Below, piece after piece: positions 24,543 through 31,673 of a DNA stretch of 46,593 nucleotides. How positions within the stretch are numbered: position 1 is the stretch's first letter; every line of letters starts with the position of its first letter. Both the position numbers and the translations under genes were made by a program. This stretch comes from Croceibacterium_A sp965977975 (GTDB lineage Bacteria > Pseudomonadota > Alphaproteobacteria > Sphingomonadales > Sphingomonadaceae), in the NCBI GenBank assembly GCA_965977975.1, contig CBHCZH010000008.1:1-46593 (forward strand), given 5' to 3'. The notes below the pieces were generated by a model. The model was given only the letters and a program-made list of their open reading frames with translations, did not search any database and was not told the origin of the DNA.

Positions 24543-25178
24543 CTAGTCGGCGTCGGGCTGAGTCGAAGGCGCGGCTTGATGGAACGCGTCGAGTTGCCGG
24601 GCATGAGCGGCTGCGGCGAAAACCTTTGGGAAGTCGGACACGTCGACCTTGAAACGCTCCGCGGCGAAGACTTGCGGGACGAGGCAGCAATCGGCCAGGC
24701 CGGGCTCGTCGCCGTAGGCGAACCGCCCCCCATGCCGCGCAACGAGCGTTTCGAGTGCCGCGAAGCCGTCCTGGATCCATCGGGCGATCCAATTCGAGAT
24801 CTGGGTTTCGTCGGCGTTCAGCTCCTCGCGCAGCGCTGTCAGCACACGCAGGTTGTTGAGCGGGTGAATGTCGCAGGCGACGATCTGCGCCATCGAACGG
24901 ACGATCGCCCTCCCGACAGGATCGGTCGGTAGCAGGCGGGGCTCGGGCCAGCGCTCGTCGAGCCATTCGATGATCGCGAGGCTTTGGGTTAGGACGGCGC
25001 CGTCGGCCTCGACAGCCGGCACCAGCCCTTGCGGCGCAAGCGCCATGAAGCCCTTCTCGCGCTGCGCTCCGGTGCGCAAGTCGTGGGTGACCTGGCGATA
25101 ATCGAGACCCTTGAGCCCGAGCGCGATGCGTACACGGTACGAAGCCGTCGAGCGCCAGTAGCCGTGCAGGGTTATCAC
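24543..25178 (-). CDS. maiA: Maleylacetoacetate isomerase (zeta-class GST)
   Basis: Maleylacetoacetate isomerase (211 residues), which converts maleylacetoacetate to fumarylacetoacetate with glutathione in tyrosine/homogentisate breakdown. I place the start at GTG 25178, overlapping the fahA stop by GTGA; this gives the exact family N-terminus (ITLHGYWRSTASYRVRIALG), with the active-site Ser region STASYR, whereas the upstream ATG would add eleven odd residues. The GST N-domain has GLVPAVEADGAVLTQSLAII and the C-domain IHPLNNLRVLTAL and AYGDEPGLADCCLVPQVFAA. It is last in the hmgA-fahA-maiA operon and converges with the M20 gene. Confidence 0.93.
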   Translation of the reverse strand: MITLHGYWRSTASYRVRIALGLKGLDYRQVTHDLRTGAQREKGFMALAPQGLVPAVEADGAVLTQSLAIIEWLDERWPEPRLLPTDPVGRAIVRSMAQIVACDIHPLNNLRVLTALREELNADETQISNWIARWIQDGFAALETLVARHGGRFAYGDEPGLADCCLVPQVFAAERFKVDVSDFPKVFAAAAHARQLDAFHQAAPSTQPDAD

Positions 25179-26479
25179 GACGCGGGTGCCGGCAGCACGA
25201 CCGCGCGGCATTCGCCGAAGCCGATCGGAGCGAAGCCTTCACGGCGGGCCCGGGCCGAGAGGATCACTTCGTCGCCATCCTCGAGGAAGGTGCGCGTTTC
25301 ACCATTGGGGAGCTCGATCGGTTCGGCGCCACCGCGCGTGATTTCAAGCAGGCTGCCGCAGCTGCCGCGGCCGGGACCGGAGATCGTGCCGGTGCCGAGC
25401 AGGTCGCCAGGCCTGAGGTTGCAGCCGTTCGAGGCGTGGTGCGTTAGGATCTGCGCGATCGTCCAGTACATGTTCGAGGCCGGTCCGCGGCTCAGCACGT
25501 GTGGCGGCATATCCGCTTCGCGCATGCGGGCCGAGGACAGCGAGGCCTCGAGATCGATCCCCAGCGCGCCGTGCTGCTGATCCTCGTCGCTCCACAAATA
25601 GGGCAGCGGCGCCGGGTCGCCGTCGGGGCGCGGCGGCTGGGCCTGCCAGAACGGCGCGAGCGCTTCGGGCGTGACCACCCAAGGCGAGACGGTCGAGTGG
25701 AAGTTCTTGGCGAGGAACGGCCCGAGCGGCTGGTATTCCCAGGCCTGGAGATCGCGCGCGGACCAGTCGTTGAGCAGGCAGAAGCCGCCGATCCGACGCG
25801 GCGCCTCGGCGATCGGGATCGGCTCGCCGAGGCGGTTTACTTACGCGACCCACACCCCGAGCTCTAGCTCGGGGTAGATCCGCCGCGACGGGCCGAACTC
25901 GGGAGCCGTCGCATCGGGCGCCTTGCGCTGGCCCAACGGCCGGACGACCGGTTCGCCCGACGGACGCACCGAAGAGGCGCGCCCGTGGTAGCCGATCGGC
26001 ACGTACTTGTAGTTGGGCAGCAGCGGCGCGTCGGGCCGGAACAGCGCACCGACGTTCATCGCGTGATGAATGCCGACGTAGAAGTCGGTATAATCGCCGA
26101 TGGTGACGGGAAGGCCGAGTCGGCACTCGTCAGTCGGATGAAGTAGCGGTTGTAGCCGCTCGCGATGGCTCTCGCTCGTGAGCAGGTCGGACAACCGCGT
26201 GCGCAAGCTCCGCCGAAGCTCGATCGGAAGCGCGAGCAGGGCGTTGAGCGTATCGCCGAGAAGCGTCGCGTCGAGCTGGCGGTCGAGCAGCCCGGCTTCC
26301 GACACCGCGCGCAGATCGAGGACGAAATCGCCGATCGCGACGCCGGCTCGCGGATCGAGGTCGCGCGTGGCGAAAATCGCATAGGGCAGATTCTGGACCG
26401 GGAAGTCCGGATGCCCGTCGGCGCTCTCGACCCAACTCTTGAGCCCCGGATCATGCGTCTCGTCGATGGCGAAGATCAT
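25175..26479 (-). pseudogene. fahA: Fumarylacetoacetase interrupted by an in-frame stop
   Basis: Fumarylacetoacetase splits fumarylacetoacetate to fumarate and acetoacetate, the last homogentisate step. The frame is 435 codons, the normal bacterial length, starting at ATG 26479 (overlapping the hmgA stop), but codon 213 is TAA (25841-25843). Both sides are otherwise intact: DYTDFYVGIHHAMNVGALFR, YPELELGVWVA just before the stop, NRLGEPIPIAEAPRRIGGF just after it, then NDWSARDIQAWEYQPLGPFL with the catalytic Asp/Arg/Gln, AKNFHSTVSPWVV, and GTGTISGPG. A GAA-to-TAA change would explain the stop, at a variable position. As read, the enzyme would be missing, leaving fumarylacetoacetate to accumulate. 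A sequence error is the main alternative. Confidence 0.87.
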
Positions 26480-27753
26480 CCCGGCAGCTTTGCCTTGGTG
26501 AAGTCGGCCCAGCAATCGTCGTAGTCGAGCTGCAAGGTCGGCGCCTCCATTGCCCACTGCGTCGGACGGATCACGGCGCGGCTTTCGAACATGAAGGCCA
26601 TCGTGTTCTCGATCTTGTGGGGAGCGAGCGCGGCGGCGATCGCTTTCTCATAGCTCGCCCGGTCGGGTCCGTGACCGTTCATCTGATTATGCAGCGAGAC
26701 GCCGCCCGGGGCAAAACCACCTTCCTTGGCGTCGTAGGCCCCGTGGATGAGGCCCATGAACTCGCTCATCACGTTGCGGTGGAACCACGGTGGGCGGAAG
26801 GTGTCTTCGGCCACCATCCAGCGTGGGGGAAAGATCACGAAGTCGACGTTCGCAGTGCCCGGGGTGTCGGTCGGTGAGGTGAGAACCGTGAATATCGACG
26901 GATCGGGATGATCGAAGCTGACGGTGTTGATCGTGTTGAAACGCGTGAGATCGTAGCGGTACGGTGCGTGATTGCCGTGCCAGGCGACGACGTCGAAAGG
27001 CGAGTGATCGAGCTTGGTCGTCCACAGCGCTCCTTGAAACTTCTGCACCAGCTCGACCGGTTCGTCGCTATCCTCGAACCAGGCGATCGGTGTCTCGAAG
27101 TCGCGCGGATTGGCGAGGCCGTTGGCGCCGATCGGGCCGAGCTCGGGCAGGCGCAAGAGCGCGCCGTAGTTCTCGCAGACGTAGCCGCGCGAGGGACCGT
27201 CCACTTCGACTCTGAACCGCACGCCGCGTGGGATCACGGCGATGTGCAGCGGTGGCGCCTCGACAATGCCGAGCTCGGTGACGATCTTGAGCAGACCCTG
27301 CTGCGGGACGATCAACAGCTCGCCGTCGGCGTTCATGAACGCGCGCCGCATCGAGCGATCGCAGGCGTAGAGATGCGCGGCCATCCCCGCGCCGTCGGCG
27401 ACGTTGCCGTTGCCGGCGTACGTGACCAGGCCGTCGAGCCAGTCGCAACTCGCCTCGGGCGTGGGCAGCGGATCCCAGCGCAGGCGGTTGGGTGTGGTCG
27501 ACACTTCGTCGAACGGCGCGGTGCGCAGCAAGCCCGTGGAAGGAAGGGGGGCGAATGGCGGATGATTGGCGGCCGGTCGCAGGCGGTAGAGCCAGCTACG
27601 CCTGTTCTCGGACCGCGGCGCGGTGAACGCCGTCCCCGAAAGCTGCTCGGCGTAAAGGCCGAAAGGCACTTCCTGCGGCGAATTGCGCCCCATCGGCAGC
27701 GCGCCCACCACGGCTTCGGTCGCGAAGTGGCTGCCGAAACCCGTCATGTACAT
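26476..27753 (-). CDS. hmgA: Homogentisate 1,2-dioxygenase
   Basis: Iron-dependent ring-cleavage dioxygenase (425 residues) that converts homogentisate to maleylacetoacetate. The iron ligands are all present: PPWFHRNVMSEFMG (His ~325, Glu ~331) and NQMNGHGPD (His ~361). The N-terminus MYMTGFGSHFATEAVVGALP is typical and GGAGA lies 8 bases upstream of ATG 27753. Its stop overlaps the fahA start. The 199-base divergent region to the NTF2-like gene at 27953 contains a copy of the CTTGACTAGTCAAG-like palindrome 115 bases from this start, so the operon may respond to the same regulator as the catabolic cluster on the other side. Confidence 0.96.
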   Translation of the reverse strand: MYMTGFGSHFATEAVVGALPMGRNSPQEVPFGLYAEQLSGTAFTAPRSENRRSWLYRLRPAANHPPFAPLPSTGLLRTAPFDEVSTTPNRLRWDPLPTPEASCDWLDGLVTYAGNGNVADGAGMAAHLYACDRSMRRAFMNADGELLIVPQQGLLKIVTELGIVEAPPLHIAVIPRGVRFRVEVDGPSRGYVCENYGALLRLPELGPIGANGLANPRDFETPIAWFEDSDEPVELVQKFQGALWTTKLDHSPFDVVAWHGNHAPYRYDLTRFNTINTVSFDHPDPSIFTVLTSPTDTPGTANVDFVIFPPRWMVAEDTFRPPWFHRNVMSEFMGLIHGAYDAKEGGFAPGGVSLHNQMNGHGPDRASYEKAIAAALAPHKIENTMAFMFESRAVIRPTQWAMEAPTLQLDYDDCWADFTKAKLPG

Positions 27754-27881
27754 TGGTACGTCTCCTGGCGGATCGCGGCGACGAGCAACAGGATAAGGCG
27801 TGCGTTGAGCCGCATCGAGTCGCTTTCGCTCAATCCGACGTGGGCGTCCACCAGCGGCTGATACAATACTTGATTAGACAA
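27744..27881 (-). pseudogene. Possible DUF2783 small-protein gene or remnant
   Basis: A short frame directly before hmgA reads LYQPLVDAHVGLSESDSM then RLNARLILLLVAAI, which matches the core signature of DUF2783, a ~60-residue family of unknown function that I associate with FAD hydroxylases and homogentisate genes. Only about 45 residues are available: there is no ATG, just TTG codons at 27881 or 27866, and the C-terminus diverges (RQETYQCT) where the family continues. The stop overlaps the hmgA start and the hmgA ribosome binding site lies inside it. The upstream end overlaps an operator palindrome. It is most likely a decayed gene, possibly a short functional one. Confidence 0.4.
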
Positions 27882-27882
27882 G
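27869..27882. promoter_or_regulatory. Operator copy a (CTTGATTAGACAAG), hmgA / NTF2-like divergent region
   Basis: This matches the palindrome CTTGACTAGTCAAG at 12 of 14 positions, with both CTTG/CAAG arms intact. It lies 115 bases from the hmgA start and 70 bases from the start at 27953, so it could control either or both. The family assignment (MarR operator) is inferred from the two MarR genes in the cluster. Confidence 0.6.
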
Positions 27883-27952
27883 GATATTGACGGCGCGCAA
27901 TCTCCGCTGTTACCCGTGTCGTGCCTCGGCCATCTTCTTTCGAAAGGGTCGC

Positions 27953-28444
27953 ATGCTGCGAGTTGGGATCCGGCTGACCGTATGTGCGCTGGCCATGACC
28001 ATGTCGTCCGCGGCCACCGCCAAGGAAACCATCGCTGAGGCGGGCGATTTTGCGCGATATGTGCAAACATTCAATTCCGCCAACCCCTCGTTCATCGATT
28101 TTTACGCGCCCGATGTGGTTTTCGACAAGGGAGCCGAGGACGGCATGCTTGTCGGCCGGCAGGCCATTGCCGAATGGTACGCGCGGATCTGGCAGGACTT
28201 CGATGAGACGCTGACGCCATTGACCGTTGCGATCGATCATCAGGCGCAGGTGATGATGGTGGAATTGCGGACGGAACTTGTCGCCAGACGTGACGGATTC
28301 GTCTGGCGTGGTCGGACATACCGGAAGGGCGACCGGCTCATCGTCGATGGGACGATCGTTTACGGCCTCGACAACGGTCTGATCCGGTCGATCAGGGGCG
28401 CTGCGGAAGGGCGGCAAGTGATACCGGTTCCATCATCCGAATGA
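27953..28444 (+). CDS. Secreted NTF2/SnoaL-like protein 1
   Basis: A 163-residue exported protein with a SnoaL/NTF2-like cone fold. ATG 27953 begins a signal peptide (MLRVGIRLTVCALAMTMSSA, cleavage near ATA/KE) with AAAGGG close upstream. The domain shows the usual pattern: FARYVQTFNSANPSFIDFYA with PDVVF (first strand), GRQAIAEWYARIWQDF, then paired strands VAIDHQAQVMMVELRTEL and DRLIVDGTIVYGLDNGLI. It is clearly similar to the C-terminal half of the next gene. Its stop overlaps that gene (ATGA at 28441-28444). NTF2-fold proteins include lyases and hydrolases of aromatic dimers as well as non-enzymatic ligand binders; the role here is unknown. Confidence 0.8.
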   Translation: MLRVGIRLTVCALAMTMSSAATAKETIAEAGDFARYVQTFNSANPSFIDFYAPDVVFDKGAEDGMLVGRQAIAEWYARIWQDFDETLTPLTVAIDHQAQVMMVELRTELVARRDGFVWRGRTYRKGDRLIVDGTIVYGLDNGLIRSIRGAAEGRQVIPVPSSE

Positions 28445-29313
28445 GAACCGCAACGCAGTGCACCCGTCGCGCGGTCATCGCCGGTCTTGCCACCGCCGGC
28501 CTGGTGGGAGGAGCCATGGTGTCGGCTCAAGCGGCATCGGCGGGGCCCCTCGCTATGCTGGACCGGGCTGAGCTCTCTCGAAGCCTTGCGAATTACCTTT
28601 CGCTGGTGGAGCAGGGCGACGCAAGGCGTTTGGAGTATCGTACCTCCGCGAGCGACGCTGATGCTCTCGACGCCGTCTTGCTGAGGCGCCGCGCGACGGT
28701 GCGTGCGTTGGCCTTGGACGAGCTAGCCAACCTTATCGGGGTGGAGTTGCTCGTTGCGTCGACCGAAGGCCACGCCGCCGAGGCGAGGATCGTCTTTTTT
28801 CGGCTTGCCGAAGGGTTCATCGCCGACACATTTCTAGTTGAGGAAAGCGCTCGTTTCCTGCCTGGGGGCGGCATGGCGCCGAGGTCCCCGCCCATCCCAG
28901 CGAACGAACCGCTGCCAGGAAGCGTGCGTCTTTCGACGATGACACCGCAGAAATTTCGCGACTACCTCGACCTCTTCGGCCGTTTCGACGAACGGTTCAC
29001 CGAATACTACACGCCCGACGTTGTGTTCGCGGCCTCGCCCGCGCCCGCTCCGCTTCAGGGCCGCGACGCGGTGCTGCAACTCTACCGGCCGTTGCGGGCC
29101 AATCTGGGAGAGAATGTAACGGTGCATCACTTGGCGATCGACAACCGTGCCGGACTGATGATGGCGGCTCTGACCAACCGCCTAACCGCCTTCGGCGAGG
29201 TCGAACTGCCGAGCCGTCGATTGCAGCCGGGCGATCAGTTCGTCCTGTCCGGCGCGATCATCTATGGGTTGCGAGGCGGCAAGATCAGCCTGATCCGCGA
29301 CGTCGGCGGTTAG
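28441..29313 (+). CDS. Exported two-domain NTF2/SnoaL-like protein 2
   Basis: A 290-residue protein with a Tat-like signal (CTRRAVIAGLATAGLVGGAM). An N-terminal half of unknown type (~40-145, helix-rich then IVFFRLAEGFIADTFLVEES) is followed by an NTF2-like domain (~165-290). The second domain aligns with protein 1 across its whole length: FRDYLDLFGRFDERFTEYYT followed by PDVVF, then GRDAVLQLYRPLRANLG, LAIDNRAGLMMAALTNRL and LSGAIIYGLRGGKISLIRD. The N-terminal half may be a second, diverged cone fold. It is translated with protein 1. A tandem duplication followed by divergence is the simplest history. Confidence 0.78.
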   Translation: MRTATQCTRRAVIAGLATAGLVGGAMVSAQAASAGPLAMLDRAELSRSLANYLSLVEQGDARRLEYRTSASDADALDAVLLRRRATVRALALDELANLIGVELLVASTEGHAAEARIVFFRLAEGFIADTFLVEESARFLPGGGMAPRSPPIPANEPLPGSVRLSTMTPQKFRDYLDLFGRFDERFTEYYTPDVVFAASPAPAPLQGRDAVLQLYRPLRANLGENVTVHHLAIDNRAGLMMAALTNRLTAFGEVELPSRRLQPGDQFVLSGAIIYGLRGGKISLIRDVGG

Positions 29314-29328
29314 TGTCCGATCCGAACA

Positions 29329-29342
29329 CTTGACTAATCAAA
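29329..29342. promoter_or_regulatory. Operator copy b (CTTGACTAATCAAA)
   Basis: The 12-base core TTGACTAATCAA differs from the perfect palindrome at one base. It sits 15 bases after the stop of NTF2-like protein 2 and 110 bases before the start of NTF2-like protein 3, which suggests the latter has its own promoter under the same control. Confidence 0.6.
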
Positions 29343-29440
29343 TAAAATGCGAGATCGACGATCTGCCCATGACCATATGGCTCTGCTGGCAATCAGCGAA
29401 GCCTGCATCGGCGCGGGGGCGGAATTTCGGCACCTTTCGG

Positions 29441-29445
29441 GGAGG
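29441..29445 (+). promoter_or_regulatory. Ribosome binding site of NTF2-like protein 3
   Basis: GGAGG lies 7 bases before ATG 29453 and selects this start, where the signal peptide begins, over open frame further upstream. Confidence 0.75.
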
Positions 29446-29452
29446 ATGGAAA

Positions 29453-29983
29453 ATGACCAGGGTCATTCGGACGCGCTCGCGAGCGTTGGGTCTCGCGCTC
29501 CACCTCGTTGCGCTGGCGTTCGCCAGCGGCCATTCACCGGCCACGGCGCAAGAGGCGAGTGTCGTGGCTCAACGTAACCTTGTGAGCCCGGACTACCGGG
29601 ATGAGGTCGTCGCGGCGATCAACGCCTGCAACCGGCTGTTCGAGCAGAACATTCTATCGCGCGATTCCGCGAAGCTGATCGACGACTATTTCGTTTCCGA
29701 CGAATGGGGGCCGATGGTGCTGGGACCGAACAGGCCACCGGTACGCGGCCGCGCGGCGATCCTGGAGGACTTTTCCCGCATGGGCGCGGGGCTCAGCCTG
29801 CTCAAGATCGAATCACTGGAGGTTCAGGTCGGCCACGACATGGCGAGCGAGATTGGCCGAGTGCACCTCACCGATCGCAACGGTCTGACGCGTGTGGGCC
29901 GCTATACGGTGCTGTGGATCAAGACCGACAAAGGCTGGCGCGCGAAGATGGATTTCTTCTCACCCGATGCATGGTCGGATTGA
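29453..29983 (+). CDS. Secreted NTF2/SnoaL-like protein 3 (DUF4440-like)
   Basis: A 176-residue exported protein with the N-terminal signal MTRVIRTRSRALGLALHLVA (cleavage near ATAQ). It has a DUF4440/NTF2-like domain: INACNRLFEQNILSRDSAKL, then IDDYFVSDEWGPMVLGP, VRGRAAILEDFSRMG, VGHDMASEIGRVHLT, YTVLWIKTDKGWRAKMDFFS. It is more distant from proteins 1 and 2 than they are from each other. It has its own operator copy upstream and ends 5 bases before the convergent esterase gene, with no terminator visible between. Function unknown; the periplasm is the likely location. Confidence 0.8.
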   Translation: MTRVIRTRSRALGLALHLVALAFASGHSPATAQEASVVAQRNLVSPDYRDEVVAAINACNRLFEQNILSRDSAKLIDDYFVSDEWGPMVLGPNRPPVRGRAAILEDFSRMGAGLSLLKIESLEVQVGHDMASEIGRVHLTDRNGLTRVGRYTVLWIKTDKGWRAKMDFFSPDAWSD

Positions 29984-29988
29984 TCCAT

Positions 29989-31647
29989 TCAGGTCGACAC
30001 GCTTTTCGGGCTGACGCCACCAGCGACCACCCGATAGCGTGACAGGCCCGCCTTGAGGCGAGCGAGATCGGCGCCATCCGGATCGGCTGCCATGCGGCTC
30101 TCCAGGTTGAAGATCATCGTTGGCCTCGCGGCGGGCGAATACGGCGTCCATTCGGGGAAGCTGCTGTCGCTCGGCCGGCCGGTGCGCGCGAACGATACCC
30201 AGGCGGCGCACATCTGGCGGGTCATGCGCCGCATCTCGTCCTCCTCGCCAGGCTGGATCGGGTTTGCATCGACTGTGTCGAGAACGAACGCGATGTCGAT
30301 CGCGTGGGGCGACATCAGAAGGCCGTCACGTGCGCGGGTCTGCCAATCCATCCGGTAAAGCCACACGGGCGCACCGTCGAGGCTCGCCTGCTCGTCCGCG
30401 ATCCGCTGAGTGAACAGGCGGGTCGGCCAGTCGGAACGGATCAGCGCGTCGATCTCCCACGGGCCGGCCGAGGGGTGCGACTCCCTGTATCCGGTCACGA
30501 TGGCGGAAGCGTCGGGGCCGAATATCGGCTCGAGCTCGGCGGCGACCGCCGCAAAGTCTCGCGCTGGAGCCTTAGGATGGCTGCCTAGGAAGTACTCGGT
30601 CATCTCCGTTCGCGTGTTGCCGATGATCAGCGGAATGTTTCGCGAAAGCGGCGAAGCGCCATTCCAGAACGGATGCTGGGGCAGGGTTGCTCCGTCGACG
30701 GTAGGCGCGAAGTCCTGGATGACGCCCAGCACGCCGAAGCCGCCTACTTCGTCGAAGATCTTATAATAGGCGCGCATGATCGCCTCGAGCGGTACGGACT
30801 GGATTGCTCGCGCACGGCTGTTCGGGATCTCGAGGTGTTTCAGCAGCCGGTCGGCCAGCTCTCTGGCGTACGGCTTCTCCAGCGCCAACGGTGCCGGGCC
30901 GCTCTGAATGATCGCTTTGTGAAACAGCCCTTGGGCGGCGGGCATCGCCATCAGGAGCGACACTTTCTGTCCGCCGCCCGACTGGCCGAAGATTGTCACA
31001 TTGTCCGGGTCGCCGCCGAACTCCTCGATGTTATCGCGCACCCATTCGAGGGCGAGGACAAGATCCAGCATCCCGGCGCAGGACGAGCCCGCGAACGCTG
31101 GGTCGAATTCATCCAGATAGGCATAACCGAGCACGTTCAGGCGATGGTTGGGGCTGACCATCACCACGTCGTGCAAGGCCGCCAGGCGGGTGCCCTCCTG
31201 ATCCGCGCCGGCCGCCGACAGGCGCCACAGGCCGCCGCCATGCAGCCAGACCATGACAGGTCGCTTGGCACCGTCGCGCAGGGCGGGAGTCCAGACGTTG
31301 AGCGTCAGGCAATCTTCGCTCTCGGGCAAATCCGCGGCAGACGAGGCCGCGCCGGGCGCGCGCTGGGGAGCGATCGGGCCGTAATCGAAAGCCGGCCGCG
31401 GCTCGGCCCAGGGGCTCGGCGGCGACGGAGGCATGAAACGCCGCTTCCCATCGGTCGGTGCGCCGTAAGGAATGCCCTTGAAGGCGACCGCACCGCGGTC
31501 CGCCTTTCCGCGCACCGGGCCGGCCGTGGTTCGCGCGAGCGTTGCCTCGGGCCTCTCGGTCGCGCCCTGCGTGCACCCAATGGCGCCCGGACCAAGGATC
31601 AGCGGAACGCTGGCGCCTGCCAGGAAGTGTCGCCGTGAAATCTCCAT
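29989..31647 (-). CDS. Tat-exported type-B carboxylesterase
   Basis: A type-B carboxylesterase (552 residues) that hydrolyses a carboxylic ester. The N-terminus has a Tat motif (ISRRHFLAGAS), and a cysteine at ~25 (GAIGC) could make it a lipoprotein. Family landmarks: KGIPYGAP, SEDCLTLNVWTPA, the oxyanion hole WLHGGGLW, the nucleophile elbow FGQSGGGQ (Ser ~223, instead of the usual GESAGG), and a late histidine in LLMSPHAIDIAFV. It probably cleaves an esterified substrate in the periplasm before uptake. It lies 26 bases downstream of the FAD hydroxylase, so both are likely one transcript. Confidence 0.87.
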   Translation of the reverse strand: MEISRRHFLAGASVPLILGPGAIGCTQGATERPEATLARTTAGPVRGKADRGAVAFKGIPYGAPTDGKRRFMPPSPPSPWAEPRPAFDYGPIAPQRAPGAASSAADLPESEDCLTLNVWTPALRDGAKRPVMVWLHGGGLWRLSAAGADQEGTRLAALHDVVMVSPNHRLNVLGYAYLDEFDPAFAGSSCAGMLDLVLALEWVRDNIEEFGGDPDNVTIFGQSGGGQKVSLLMAMPAAQGLFHKAIIQSGPAPLALEKPYARELADRLLKHLEIPNSRARAIQSVPLEAIMRAYYKIFDEVGGFGVLGVIQDFAPTVDGATLPQHPFWNGASPLSRNIPLIIGNTRTEMTEYFLGSHPKAPARDFAAVAAELEPIFGPDASAIVTGYRESHPSAGPWEIDALIRSDWPTRLFTQRIADEQASLDGAPVWLYRMDWQTRARDGLLMSPHAIDIAFVLDTVDANPIQPGEEDEMRRMTRQMCAAWVSFARTGRPSDSSFPEWTPYSPAARPTMIFNLESRMAADPDGADLARLKAGLSRYRVVAGGVSPKSVST

Positions 31648-31673
31648 TCCTCGATCCTTTCGGTCGGCCTCGT

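Noticed and set aside
11494..26479. Stop-codon recoding as the explanation of the two in-frame stops
   Set aside because: One is TAG and the other TAA, and both codons are used as normal stops by neighbouring genes (for example TAG at 21308-21310 and TAA at 10393-10395).
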